From the NCBI GenBank assembly GCA_026003395.1, contig BPHE01000007.1:1-64000 (forward strand): a DNA stretch of 64,000 nt. The letters are read 5' to 3'. The notes under the pieces were generated by a model. It did no database searches. It had not been told where the DNA came from and saw only the letters and a list, made by a program, of their open reading frames with translations. This stretch comes from Vicingaceae bacterium. Lineage in GTDB: Bacteria; Bacteroidota; Bacteroidia; Flavobacteriales_E; Vicingaceae. This document shows, piece by piece, positions 47,068-57,582 of this stretch. Numbering within the stretch: the stretch's first letter is position 1; each line of letters starts with the position of its first letter. Both the position numbers and the translations under genes were made by a program.

Positions 47068-50000
47068 ATGAAATTATTACAAAACTTTGTCTTTGCCTTT
47101 TTGGCTTCGGTTGTTTTTTTTGTCCAATGCAAAAAAACAAATGAAAGAGCCAAGATAGATCCTGAGGTTACAAAGTACGTCTATGCTTTTACATCAGGAC
47201 TGATTTCCAACGCCGACAAAATTATTATACAATTTTATCAACCTCCCACTATTGATTTGGGCAGTATTAATGAAAAAGACCTGATTAAAATTGAGCCACA
47301 TTTTGATTATGACATATCCTGGTCTGATAACAGAACCCTTTCGATAAAACCGAAAGAACTTTTGCCCAATAATACGCTATTTAATGCATCACTCGATTTG
47401 AAAAAATTTTTTCCGGACATTTCAAAAAACTTAGAGTTTGAGTTTAAATTTAAAACTAAACCACAAATCATTGATGTTTTGATTAATAACATACAACCAT
47501 ACAATATAAACAATCTACATTGGAATAAACTGGAAGGCACTGTCGAAACTTCCGATTTCGTGAATTTGACAGAATTGGAAAAAATTTTAAAGGCATTTCA
47601 AGAAAATAAATCCTTAAAAATAAAATGGAATCATGATTATTCAAACAAAAAATATTATTTCACTGTCGATAGCATTTACAGGTCTGAAACCAAATCAACA
47701 ATTTTATTGGAATGGGACGGAAAACTAATAAACTCCAACAACAAAGGAAAGGAAGAGGTTCACATTCCAAGCATCAACGATTTTGACGTTTTGTCTATAT
47801 ACCATTACAATGATCCCGATCAATTCATCGAAATAAACTTCTCTGATCCTATCGACCCTTCTTTGGATTTATCCGGAATAATTTATTTTAAAAATGTTCA
47901 TGTGGATTTCACTTATGATGTCAAATTAAATCAAGTAAAAATATATCCCATCAATAAAGTTTACGGAAATTATACTTTAATCATCGAACCGCCGATAAGA
48001 AATACTAAGAATCGTCAACTAAATAAAAAAATTGAACATCCTGTCAGTTTTGCCAGTCTAAAACCGGCTGTTGAGATTATTAATGAGGGGAACATATTAC
48101 CTGCGTCCGGTAATGCCATTTTTAAATTCAAGGCAGTGAATTTAAAAGCTGTAAATGTTCATATAGTCAAAATATTTGCCGACAATATAATTCAATTTTT
48201 TCAGGAAAATCAAATCAACGAATCGTCTCAATTGGCCCGTGTCGGTCGTTTGATTTACAAAGGCGAAATTCCTTTAATCAGCGAAAACAACAATATCGAC
48301 TACCGCCAATGGAATGATTTTGGATTGGATTTATCAAAATTAATCAAACCTGATCCGGGTTCCATCTACCGGATCTATATTTCTTTTTCACCCCACCAAT
48401 CATTGTATCCTTGTGAAAATAGCATTGCAGAGAATGAAAGCTCAACTATCGACGACAAAAAATTTTCAAATTTTGAAGGACCCGATGATATAGAATATTA
48501 TTATGACGACCCCTTTAAGGAATTGATTTGGCAAATCAATCATGACTATGATTGGGACTTTGACTGGGAAGAATATTACTCCCAAAATGAAAATCCATGC
48601 CATCAGTATTATTATCAAAATCCCTCTCATTTTATCGCACAGAATGTTTTCGTTTCAAATATTGGCATCATTGCAAAAAGAAATTCTAATAACAAAATAT
48701 GGATATTTGTCAGCGACCTTTTATCTGCAGAACCTTTGGGTGGCGCCCAAATAGAATTGTATAATTTTCAAAATCAACTAATTGGTAAAGGCGAAACACA
48801 ACAAAACGGAAAACTTGAATTAACGTTAAACAATGTACCGTTCCTGGTTGTAGTCAAAAAAAATGGACAATACGGTTATTTAAGAGTAGACGATGCATCA
48901 GCACTTTCTTTAAGCTCCTTTGACACTGACGGCATTCAAGCACAAGAAGGGATAAAAGGGTTTATATATACCGAACGGGATGTTTGGCGACCCGGTGACA
49001 GCATTTACGTCAGTTTCATATTGGAAAATAGCAATCAAAGGAATTTGTCAAACCTGCCGGTCGTAATGGAATTGTATACACCCTATAACCAACTTTATCA
49101 AAAAACTGTGGTAAATAAGTCTTTAAACGGTTTTTACGATTTGCGAACATCGACAAACCCGGATGCTCCCACCGGCAACTGGCTATTGATCGTAAAAGCC
49201 GGCGCGGCAAAATTTTCAAAAACACTAAAGGTAGAAACAATAAAACCAAACAGGATCAAAATGTTTCTAAAGAATAAAAAGGAATTGATTACCAACGAAA
49301 ATAATGTTCTTGATTTATATGCCGAATGGCTCCATGGCGGAGCAGCCGCCAACCTTAAAGCCATTGTTGAAATGTCTGTAAAAAAGACCAAAACGCATTT
49401 TAAAAATTATTCAAAATACATTTTTGACGACCCATTGAAAAGATTTGAGTCATTTGAAAATATTTTATTCGACAATTTGCTTGATAATCAAGGAAAAGCA
49501 AAAATTTCTTTCGATCCCGAGATTCAAAACCCACCCGGTATGTTGAACATTTTCTTTAAAACTAAAGTTTTTGAGCCCTCGGGCGATTTTAGTATCAATG
49601 TTACTTCATTTCCATTCTCCCCTTATGATTCCTATGTTGGTTTCAAACTTCCGGACGGTGATTACACCATTCAGGCACTAAACTTACAAAAAACCAATAA
49701 TATTCCTATAGTCAATGTCGACCCTTATGGAAAATTGTTGAAATCCCGAAAATTGTTGATAGAACTATTTGATATCCAATACAATTGGTGGTGGCATGCC
49801 GGTTTTAATCAAAACCCATCTGAGTATATCTCAGACCACAACTTAAATTTGTTTTACAAAGATACCATTGATAACCCCAACGGCAAAGTGCTTTATCAAC
49901 TGAAATTAGAAAAAAATATTTGGGGTAAAAAATTTATCCGTATCACCGATCTTGCTTCAGGCCACAGTTCGGGCTGTTTCTTTTATGCTGTTTCTGATGA

Positions 50001-52653
50001 TTATTTTTACACACCATTGCAAGGTGAGGCCGCAGAATTTTTGAATTTTAATACCGACAAAGAGGTATATCGACCGGGTGAAGAAGTTAAAATTTCTATC
50101 CCGGTTCTTTACCCCGGTAAATTGCTGTTGAGCATAGAAAATCATTCCAATGTCATATTCAGCCAATGGTATAATGTAGATAAAACCAACAACACCATAA
50201 CATTCCGAACAACGGAAGAAATGAGTCCAAATGCCTTCATACACATTACATTATTACAACCATACGGTTACACAAGCAATGACAGACCCATTAGATTATA
50301 TGGTGTTCAACGATTAAAAGTTGAAAATCCGCTTTCCCATTTATACCCCGAAATTAAGATGCCGGATAAAATAAATCCCGAAACAACTGTTAACATCGCC
50401 ATTCGAGAAAAGAACAAACAAGCCATGACCTATACAATTGCTCTGGTTGATGAGGGATTATTGGACTTAACAAACTTCACTACTCCTGATCCCTGGAAAA
50501 AATTTTATGGGCGCTATGCCCTTGGCATCAACACGTTCGACATGTATAAGTTTGTCATTGGTTCATATGAAGGAAAATTGGCAGGAATATACGGTATAGG
50601 CGGAGATCAAGATTTATTGGTCAGAAACGACAAGTTTAAAGAAAACCGTTTTAAACCGATGGTGGTTTTTCTTGGCCCATTTGAATTAAAAGAAAATCAA
50701 ACAAATCAACACAACGTCAAAATTCCCAATTATATTGGTTCTGTAAGAGTCATGGTTGTCGCCGGTAATGTTTTAACAGGCGCTTATGGCTCTGCAGAAA
50801 AAAACGTAAAAGTCATCAATGATTTGATGATTTTGCCTTCTATGCCAAGAACCATCTCTCCGGATGAAGAAATAGATATCCCGGTTACCATTTTTGCACT
50901 TGAAAATGCAATAAAGCACGTAAATATAAAACTAAAAACCAACAATCATTTGCAAATCATTGGCCCGTCAACCAAACAAGTAAAGTTTGGTACAAAAGGG
51001 GAAAAAACTATTTCTTTCCGCGTTAAAGTAAAAAACAAAACCGGCCAGGCATTTGTTCAAGTCACAGCAGAAGCCGGACCACACCTTGCTCATTATGAAC
51101 TATATGTACCTGTAAAGATACCTTCACCCAAACTCAACATCTCCGAAAAAATAACCATTGCACCGGGTAAAACCTTAGAAAAAACGGTTCAGCCCATTGG
51201 AGTGAATGGAACCAATCAGGCCGGAATTGTATTATCGGGGTTGCCTTCTGTTAATTTTCAAGAGCATCTTGATTATCTAATCACTTATCCACACGGATGT
51301 TTGGAGCAGACCGTTTCATCCGTTTTTGTCCAGGTTTTTTTAGATGATGTTCTCGAATTACCGAGCGATCAAAAAACTAAAATCAAATCAAATATTCAAG
51401 CCGCTATCAATAAATTAAAAAATTTCCAAAACTCCGATGGAGGGTTTTACTATTGGCCTTCTGTTTACTATAATAATGTGGATGATTGGGGAACATCTTA
51501 TGCGGGACATTTTCTAGTTATCGCGAAAAAAAGGGGTTACCCTGTTCCACAAGACATGATAAACAAATGGGTTGATTTTCAAAAAAGCAAAGCTAATGAA
51601 TGGAATTCATCTTTGAATTTACGTTATAATCTTTTGAAACAAGCTTATCGCTTATACACGCTTGCTTTAGCAGGAAAGCCATTTTATTCGGCAATGAACA
51701 GGATGCGTGAATTAACTAAAATTGATCCAACAGCTAAAGTTTTATTGGCTGCCACTTATCATATAAGCGGAAAACCGGAAATTGCCGATCATCTGCTCAA
51801 AAGCGTTGAAAATTATACTGTTCCCGATTATTTTGATTATATCAATACTTATGGATCAAAAGTTCGTGATGAAGCTTTGTTGGCAATAGCATTAATTCAT
51901 ATGAGCAAATGGGATCTTGCCCACAAAAAAATCTCTGAAATAACAAAAAGTTTAAACAGTAATTACCGGTATCCTACACAATCTACTTCTTTCGGAATTT
52001 TGGCATATTGTGAATATGCCAAAAATTTTTCCAAAGAAATCTATGCAGATCTTTTTTTTGAAAATGAAAAGTTAACCATAAAAAACAAAAAACCCTTCAT
52101 AGAGATTCCTGTCAAGGAATTTAATAAAACATTCAAAATCAAAAATCTTTCTAATAATAATTTATTCGTGGAGATTTTCAACAGCGGTCAACCCCTCACC
52201 ACAGATAACATTGCCATGGAAAAAAACATAAGCATGAAAGTATCTTTTTATTTAATGGATGGAACACCCGCAGATATCAAAAATATTAAACAAAACACCG
52301 ATCTGATTGCAAAAGTTGTCATCTCTCACAAAGGTATACTTTCAGATATACAAAACATGGCTTTATCTCAAATATTCCCATCTGGATTTGAAATAATCAA
52401 TCATCGCTTGTTTGGCTCATCATCCCGTTGGGTTTCTTCAAATTTTTCTCATCAAGATATTAGAGATGACAGAGTGCTGACATACTTTGATTTAAAAAAG
52501 GGCGAAACAAAAACTTTTTACGTAATGCTTAATGCTGCTTATTCCGGCAAGTATTACATGCCTTCTGTTAAGTGTGAAGCAATGTATGATAGTGACATAG
52601 TAAGCATCACCAATGGCTATTGGATCAACATAGTTAAAAATGAACCTTTGTAA
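47068..52653 (+). CDS. Bacterial alpha-2-macroglobulin lipoprotein with thioester motif
   Basis: This 1861-aa protein has an N-terminal signal and a lipobox Cys in 'VVFFVQCKK'. It contains MG/MG2 beta domains ('GFIYTERDVWRPGDSIYVSF', 'TDKEVYRPGEEVKISIPVL') and a central region with 'YTIALVDEGLLDLT' and 'PDPWKKFYGR'. The intact thioester CLEQ (residues 1411-1414, in 'ITYPHGCLEQTVS') is followed by the alpha-alpha toroid TED ('LKNFQNSDGGFYYWPS'). The C-terminal region ends at 'NGYWINIVKNEPL'. Bacterial A2Ms trap host or competitor proteases in the periplasm. The gene overlaps pbpC by 14 bp, the classic A2M-PBP1C pairing thought to guard and repair the wall. The size is at the upper end for the family. 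Confidence 0.93.
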   Translation: MKLLQNFVFAFLASVVFFVQCKKTNERAKIDPEVTKYVYAFTSGLISNADKIIIQFYQPPTIDLGSINEKDLIKIEPHFDYDISWSDNRTLSIKPKELLPNNTLFNASLDLKKFFPDISKNLEFEFKFKTKPQIIDVLINNIQPYNINNLHWNKLEGTVETSDFVNLTELEKILKAFQENKSLKIKWNHDYSNKKYYFTVDSIYRSETKSTILLEWDGKLINSNNKGKEEVHIPSINDFDVLSIYHYNDPDQFIEINFSDPIDPSLDLSGIIYFKNVHVDFTYDVKLNQVKIYPINKVYGNYTLIIEPPIRNTKNRQLNKKIEHPVSFASLKPAVEIINEGNILPASGNAIFKFKAVNLKAVNVHIVKIFADNIIQFFQENQINESSQLARVGRLIYKGEIPLISENNNIDYRQWNDFGLDLSKLIKPDPGSIYRIYISFSPHQSLYPCENSIAENESSTIDDKKFSNFEGPDDIEYYYDDPFKELIWQINHDYDWDFDWEEYYSQNENPCHQYYYQNPSHFIAQNVFVSNIGIIAKRNSNNKIWIFVSDLLSAEPLGGAQIELYNFQNQLIGKGETQQNGKLELTLNNVPFLVVVKKNGQYGYLRVDDASALSLSSFDTDGIQAQEGIKGFIYTERDVWRPGDSIYVSFILENSNQRNLSNLPVVMELYTPYNQLYQKTVVNKSLNGFYDLRTSTNPDAPTGNWLLIVKAGAAKFSKTLKVETIKPNRIKMFLKNKKELITNENNVLDLYAEWLHGGAAANLKAIVEMSVKKTKTHFKNYSKYIFDDPLKRFESFENILFDNLLDNQGKAKISFDPEIQNPPGMLNIFFKTKVFEPSGDFSINVTSFPFSPYDSYVGFKLPDGDYTIQALNLQKTNNIPIVNVDPYGKLLKSRKLLIELFDIQYNWWWHAGFNQNPSEYISDHNLNLFYKDTIDNPNGKVLYQLKLEKNIWGKKFIRITDLASGHSSGCFFYAVSDDYFYTPLQGEAAEFLNFNTDKEVYRPGEEVKISIPVLYPGKLLLSIENHSNVIFSQWYNVDKTNNTITFRTTEEMSPNAFIHITLLQPYGYTSNDRPIRLYGVQRLKVENPLSHLYPEIKMPDKINPETTVNIAIREKNKQAMTYTIALVDEGLLDLTNFTTPDPWKKFYGRYALGINTFDMYKFVIGSYEGKLAGIYGIGGDQDLLVRNDKFKENRFKPMVVFLGPFELKENQTNQHNVKIPNYIGSVRVMVVAGNVLTGAYGSAEKNVKVINDLMILPSMPRTISPDEEIDIPVTIFALENAIKHVNIKLKTNNHLQIIGPSTKQVKFGTKGEKTISFRVKVKNKTGQAFVQVTAEAGPHLAHYELYVPVKIPSPKLNISEKITIAPGKTLEKTVQPIGVNGTNQAGIVLSGLPSVNFQEHLDYLITYPHGCLEQTVSSVFVQVFLDDVLELPSDQKTKIKSNIQAAINKLKNFQNSDGGFYYWPSVYYNNVDDWGTSYAGHFLVIAKKRGYPVPQDMINKWVDFQKSKANEWNSSLNLRYNLLKQAYRLYTLALAGKPFYSAMNRMRELTKIDPTAKVLLAATYHISGKPEIADHLLKSVENYTVPDYFDYINTYGSKVRDEALLAIALIHMSKWDLAHKKISEITKSLNSNYRYPTQSTSFGILAYCEYAKNFSKEIYADLFFENEKLTIKNKKPFIEIPVKEFNKTFKIKNLSNNNLFVEIFNSGQPLTTDNIAMEKNISMKVSFYLMDGTPADIKNIKQNTDLIAKVVISHKGILSDIQNMALSQIFPSGFEIINHRLFGSSSRWVSSNFSHQDIRDDRVLTYFDLKKGETKTFYVMLNAAYSGKYYMPSVKCEAMYDSDIVSITNGYWINIVKNEPL

Positions 52654-55006
52654 TTTTTCTTTTTCAAGGCTTTTAAAAACGTCAATAGCCATAGTGATAA
52701 TACTTTTTTTCGTTTGGTTTTATTTTTTATTGCCGGATCCTTTATTCTCCGGTTCTTTTTCGACTACTATTTTTGACTGTCAAAATAAATTAATAGGCGC
52801 GAAAATTGCCTCTGATCAGCAATGGAGGTTTCCCCCTTCCGGAAAAATTCCCGAAAAATTTCGTGTTTGCCTTTTACAATTTGAAGATGAATATTTCTAC
52901 TTTCATCCGGGAATCAATCCGGTGTCTCTTTTCAAAGCTCTATCAACCAATCTCATGCATGGTGAAATTAAACGTGGTGGAAGTACAATTACCATGCAAT
53001 TGGCTCGTCTTGTCTTAAAAAACAAAGAAAGAACCGTTTGGAATAAAATGAAAGAAATATTCCTGGCTTTAAGATTGGAACTTTCATTTACAAAAAACAA
53101 GATTCTGATGCTCTATACGTCACATGCTCCTTTTGGCGGAAATATAGTCGGCCTGGACGCTGCTGCCTGGCGTTATTTCGGTAGGAATCCCGAAGAGTTA
53201 TCTTGGGGCGAATGTGCCACCCTTGCTGTATTGCCGAATGCGCCGGGACTTATTCACCCGGGAAAAAACAGAGAACTTCTGTATAAAAAAAGAAATAAAC
53301 TTTTAAGAAAACTATTTTCGCGCAAAATTATCGATCGTCAGACATATTTGTCTGCTATAACAGAAGAAATACCCAATATACCCAAAAAACTTCCTGCATT
53401 AGCTCCTCATCTTCTGGAAACGATTCATAAAAAGCATAAAGGGGAGAAAATTATCACAACCATCAACAGTGATTTTCAAAAAGCCATAACAGGCATTGTC
53501 AACCAACATATGAACACTTTAAAAAACAACCGCATTTTTAATGCCGCTGCTTTGGTAGCAGACATTCGCAGCGGTGAAATTCTTGCTTATGTCGGCAATG
53601 TTTATCATAAGAATGGACAAAATGGTGAAAATATCGACATGATCACCGTTCCAAGAAGTACAGGAAGTATTCTCAAGCCATTGCTGTATGCCCTGGCTTA
53701 CGATGAAGGACTGATCCTTCCCGGGACATTGCTTAAGGACGCGCCTGTCATGTATAAAAACTTTCGTCCTCAAAATTTTGACCGTTCCTATCGCGGTGCT
53801 ATTCCCGCACAAGATGCTCTTTCGATGTCACTCAACATCCCGGCCGTCATACTTTTAAGATCTTATGGCATACAAAAATTTACCAATGCATTGAAAAAAT
53901 TAAAAATATCCTCTATAAAATATCCTGCTTCTCATTATGGCCTTTCGATCATACTGGGAGGAGCAGAAATATCTCTCTGGGAAGCTGTCAATTTGTATGC
54001 ATTCATGGGATCTTCATTAAATCTTTATTTCAATCATTTAATTCCCGATCAAAAAAATTACGCATCATTAACATATTTCAAAAAATCAAAAGATTCAAAT
54101 TCCACAAATTACACTAATCCGGCCCTTTTTATAGGAGTCGATGCATTATGGACCGTCTTTAACGGCTTATCTCAAAAAAACCGCCCAATAGAAGGAGATC
54201 GCTGGCAATTGTTTGAATCCCATCAACAAATTGCCTGGAAAACAGGGACAAGTTTCGGTTTTAGAGATGCCTGGTGTATTGGCCTAACTAGTAAATATGT
54301 TGTTGGCATTTGGGTTGGTAATGCTTCTAATGTCGGAAGAGATGGTTTGACAGGAATAGATGTTGCAGCACCTATCATGTTTGATGTGTTTAACATTTTA
54401 CCCCGCAGCAAGTTTTTTATTCAACCCTATAAAGAAATGAAATTAAAAAAAGTATGTGCCAAAAGCGGTTATTTAGCCGGTGATAATTGTGAAGAAACAA
54501 AAAATCTTTACTTGCCCAAAAATGCCGAAAAAACAGATCTATGCCCATATCATATACCCATTTATCTCAATGAAAATTTATCAAAACGTGTTCATATAGG
54601 TTGCTATGACCCACAAAAAGCCATCAGAAAAAATTGGTTTGTTTTGCCGGCCGATATGGCTTATTATTACAAAAAAAATCATCCTGATTACAAAGATTTA
54701 CCCCCCTGGGATGACAAATGTTGGGAGCAAGAAGAACTATCCCCTATTCGTTTGATTTATCCATCTACCGATGTTTCTGTTTATTTGCCGGTAGATATTG
54801 ACGGGAAAAAACAAAAAATAATTTTCAAAGCTGCCCATTTACTTGAAAACAGCGAATTATTCTGGTTTATCGACAATGTTTTTATTGGCAAAACAAAAAA
54901 TCACCATGAACTTTCTATGGAACTCGAGAAAGGCATGCACACCCTGACGTTGGTCGACAATTATGGCAATTCATTGCAAAAAAGAATCAATGCTTTTTCA
55001 AAGTAA
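52640..55006 (+). CDS. pbpC: Penicillin-binding protein 1C
   Basis: This 788-aa bifunctional peptidoglycan synthase has an N-terminal membrane anchor (SIAIVIILFFVWFYFLL). The glycosyltransferase domain has 'FEDEYFYFHPG', 'RGGSTITMQLARL' and 'ECATLAVLPNAP'. The transpeptidase has S343-I-L-K ('STGSILKPLLYA') and K534-T-G-T-S ('AWKTGTSFGFRDAWCIG'). The PBP1C-specific C-terminal domain follows (about 700-788; 'HLLENSELFWFIDN', 'MELEKGMHTLTLVDNYG'). It overlaps the A2M gene by 14 bp, so the two are co-expressed and their products are expected to work together in the periplasm. Confidence 0.95.
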   Translation: MNLCNFSFSRLLKTSIAIVIILFFVWFYFLLPDPLFSGSFSTTIFDCQNKLIGAKIASDQQWRFPPSGKIPEKFRVCLLQFEDEYFYFHPGINPVSLFKALSTNLMHGEIKRGGSTITMQLARLVLKNKERTVWNKMKEIFLALRLELSFTKNKILMLYTSHAPFGGNIVGLDAAAWRYFGRNPEELSWGECATLAVLPNAPGLIHPGKNRELLYKKRNKLLRKLFSRKIIDRQTYLSAITEEIPNIPKKLPALAPHLLETIHKKHKGEKIITTINSDFQKAITGIVNQHMNTLKNNRIFNAAALVADIRSGEILAYVGNVYHKNGQNGENIDMITVPRSTGSILKPLLYALAYDEGLILPGTLLKDAPVMYKNFRPQNFDRSYRGAIPAQDALSMSLNIPAVILLRSYGIQKFTNALKKLKISSIKYPASHYGLSIILGGAEISLWEAVNLYAFMGSSLNLYFNHLIPDQKNYASLTYFKKSKDSNSTNYTNPALFIGVDALWTVFNGLSQKNRPIEGDRWQLFESHQQIAWKTGTSFGFRDAWCIGLTSKYVVGIWVGNASNVGRDGLTGIDVAAPIMFDVFNILPRSKFFIQPYKEMKLKKVCAKSGYLAGDNCEETKNLYLPKNAEKTDLCPYHIPIYLNENLSKRVHIGCYDPQKAIRKNWFVLPADMAYYYKKNHPDYKDLPPWDDKCWEQEELSPIRLIYPSTDVSVYLPVDIDGKKQKIIFKAAHLLENSELFWFIDNVFIGKTKNHHELSMELEKGMHTLTLVDNYGNSLQKRINAFSK

Positions 55007-55077
55007 TGGCCTCTTTATTTAATATAGATTTTAAGATTTCTAAACAATTTACCGAAATGCTTTTTCTAAAATAATAT

Positions 55078-55085
55078 TACCTTTG
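55078..55085 (+). promoter_or_regulatory. Candidate -7 promoter box for the polyamine operon
   Basis: TACCTTTG matches TAnnTTTG, 23 bp before the start at 55109. The -33 region is not clear. Confidence 0.4.
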
Positions 55086-55108
55086 CCAAACTTAAAAATA
55101 ACAGAATT

Positions 55109-56311
55109 ATGGGAAAAGTTTTAATCATAGGAGCAGGTGGCGTTGGACGTGTGGCTGCTTTTAAGTGTGCCATGAACACCGATGTGTTCAACGAAATTGT
55201 CTTGGCAAGCCGCACAAAATCGAAATGCGACAAAATTGCCGCCGATATTAAAAACAAACTTGGGGTGGACATAAAAACCGATCAAGTGGATGCCGATTAT
55301 GCAGAAAATGTCGTAAATCTTATCAATAAATACAAGCCCGACATTGTCATGAACCTTGCTCTACCTTACCAGGACCTTCCGATCATGGACGCCTGTCTGG
55401 AAACAAAAACTGCATATCTCGACACAGCCAATTACGAACCAAAAGATGAAGCCAAATTTGAATACAAATGGCAATGGGCTTATCATGACCGTTATAAAGA
55501 CGCCGGAATAACAGCCATTTTGGGTTGTGGATTCGACCCTGGAGTTACTCAAGTATTTACTGCCTATGCAGCTAAACATCATTTTGATGAGATTCACTAC
55601 CTCGACATTGTGGACTGCAACGCCGGCAATCACGGAAAACCATTTGCCACCAATTTCAATCCCGAAATCAACATTCGTGAAGTCACACAAAAAGGAAAAT
55701 ATTGGGAAAATGGTCAATGGGTCTATACTGAACCTCACGAAATCCACAAACCTTTGACCTATCCAAACATTGGTCCCAAAGAATCCTATTTGATCTATCA
55801 CGAAGAATTGGAGTCATTGGTGAAAAACTTCCCGACCATCAAAAGAGCTCGCTTTTGGATGACTTTCAGCCAGGAATACCTGACCCACCTCAGGGTGATA
55901 CAAAATATTGGCATGGCCTCTATTGAACCCATCAAATACAAGGGAGTAGATATTGTACCCATTGAGTTTTTAAAAGAAGTGCTACCCAAACCTGACGAAT
56001 TGGGCGAAAACTACACCGGAGAAACTTCCATCGGATGCCGAATTAGAGGAATAAAAGACGGCAAAGAAAGAACCTATTATATTTACAACAATTGCCGTCA
56101 TGAAGATGCATATAAAGAGACAGGCACTCAGGCTGTTGCATACACTACAGGAGTGCCGGCCATGATAGGAGCCATGATGTATTTAAAAGGCCTTTGGAAA
56201 AAACCCGGTGTATGGAATGTAGAGCAATTTGACCCCGATCCATTTATGGAGATGCTCAATAAACACGGCCTGCCCTGGCATGAACAATTTGATGTGGATT
56301 TGGAATTGTAA
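55109..56311 (+). CDS. Carboxynorspermidine/carboxyspermidine synthase (saccharopine dehydrogenase family)
   Basis: This 400-aa protein has the Rossmann motif 'IIGAGGVGRVAAFKCA' and the saccharopine-dehydrogenase-like fold ('YLDTANYEP', 'CGFDPGVTQVFTAYAAKHHF'). It lacks residues I would expect of a lysine-pathway enzyme. The adjacent decarboxylase (3 bp downstream) identifies the alternative polyamine pathway: NADPH-dependent condensation of aspartate semialdehyde with diaminopropane or putrescine, then decarboxylation to norspermidine or spermidine. Which product is made cannot be read from the sequence. In Vibrio and gut bacteria this pair is the usual route. Confidence 0.85.
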   Translation: MGKVLIIGAGGVGRVAAFKCAMNTDVFNEIVLASRTKSKCDKIAADIKNKLGVDIKTDQVDADYAENVVNLINKYKPDIVMNLALPYQDLPIMDACLETKTAYLDTANYEPKDEAKFEYKWQWAYHDRYKDAGITAILGCGFDPGVTQVFTAYAAKHHFDEIHYLDIVDCNAGNHGKPFATNFNPEINIREVTQKGKYWENGQWVYTEPHEIHKPLTYPNIGPKESYLIYHEELESLVKNFPTIKRARFWMTFSQEYLTHLRVIQNIGMASIEPIKYKGVDIVPIEFLKEVLPKPDELGENYTGETSIGCRIRGIKDGKERTYYIYNNCRHEDAYKETGTQAVAYTTGVPAMIGAMMYLKGLWKKPGVWNVEQFDPDPFMEMLNKHGLPWHEQFDVDLEL

Positions 56312-56314
56312 GCC

Positions 56315-57484
56315 ATGAATGTTTTTCATTGCAAAACCTCTGTGGATTTTAGCAAAGTCCCCAATCCTTGCTTTGTCATCGAAGAAGATAAATTGCGGAG
56401 AAACCTCTCTCTCATTCAGCACGTGGCTCAAGAATCAGGTGCCGAAATCATTTTGGCTTTTAAAGGTTTTGCATGGTGGAGAGTTTTTCCTATCGTGAAA
56501 GAATATATTCACACTGCCACCGCAAGTTCTTTAAACGAAGCACGGCTATGTTTCGAAGAAATGAAAGCCAAAGCACACACTTATTGTGTGGCCATTGATG
56601 ATGAGGAATTTGACGAACTGGCATCCTACTCATCGCACATTACCTTTAACTCTTTGAATCAATGGCAAAAATTCAAACAAAAAGTAAAAAAATTCGGCAT
56701 CAGTCCGGGAATAAGAGTTAATCCCGAATACTCCGAAGTGAAAACCATGCTGTACAACCCTTGCTCCCCACATTCACGGCTGGGCATGACTTCTGAACAT
56801 TTCAAACCCGAAAATCAAATCATGTGGGAAGGTCTGGAAGGTTTGCATTTTCATGCTCTTTGCGAAAATGACTCTTTTACATTCGAAAAAACTCTCCGTG
56901 CTTTCGAAGAAAAATTTGGGCATTTGATTCCATCCATGAAATGGGTCAACTTTGGCGGCGGTCATTTAATGACTGCCGAATGGTATGATGTAAACCACCT
57001 TATAGGTGTATTAAAAGATTTTCGCCATCGCTATCCTCATTTAAAAGTTTTTTTGGAACCCGGAAGTGCCTTTGCCTGGGAAACAGGGTTTCTGGTTGCC
57101 AAAATTTTGGATATTGTCGAAAATAATGGTGTAAAAACCGCCATCCTAAACGTTTCTTTTACCGACCACATGCCCGATACTCTGGAAATGCCTTACAAGC
57201 CCAAAATACTCGGTTCTTCTCAAGATCCGTTTCCCAACGCATATGCATACCGGATGGGCGGTCTGTCTTGTTTGAGCGGGGATTTCATGACTGAATATTA
57301 TTTTCCCCACGAATTGAAATCCGGCGACATCATCGTTTTCCACGACATGATTCACTATACCGTAGTCAAAACCACCATGTTCAACGGCATCCATCACCCA
57401 TCCCTTGGTATGTGGACTTCTTCAGGCAAATTTCAACTTCACCGAAAATTTGATTATCAGGACTACAAAAACAGAATGTGTTAG
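56315..57484 (+). CDS. nspC: Carboxynorspermidine decarboxylase
   Basis: This 389-aa PLP enzyme is of the alanine-racemase-fold decarboxylase group. The Schiff-base Lys is in 'ILAFKGFAWW' near the N-terminus. Typical NspC segments are 'RLGMTSEHF', 'LHFHALCENDSFTFE', 'WVNFGGGHLMT', 'EPGSAFAWETGFLVA' and 'CLSGDFMTEYYF', the last with the catalytic Cys at the dimer interface. It decarboxylates carboxynorspermidine or carboxyspermidine. Located 3 bp after the synthase, it completes a two-gene operon. Confidence 0.93.
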   Translation: MNVFHCKTSVDFSKVPNPCFVIEEDKLRRNLSLIQHVAQESGAEIILAFKGFAWWRVFPIVKEYIHTATASSLNEARLCFEEMKAKAHTYCVAIDDEEFDELASYSSHITFNSLNQWQKFKQKVKKFGISPGIRVNPEYSEVKTMLYNPCSPHSRLGMTSEHFKPENQIMWEGLEGLHFHALCENDSFTFEKTLRAFEEKFGHLIPSMKWVNFGGGHLMTAEWYDVNHLIGVLKDFRHRYPHLKVFLEPGSAFAWETGFLVAKILDIVENNGVKTAILNVSFTDHMPDTLEMPYKPKILGSSQDPFPNAYAYRMGGLSCLSGDFMTEYYFPHELKSGDIIVFHDMIHYTVVKTTMFNGIHHPSLGMWTSSGKFQLHRKFDYQDYKNRMC

Positions 57485-57582
57485 TTACTATTTTTACAAT
57501 CTAATCTCATGGTAACCTTTTAAATTAATTTCTGACAAAACCACCTTTGGTGTCTTGTTTATTAATTTCTGTTCTCTGGTTC

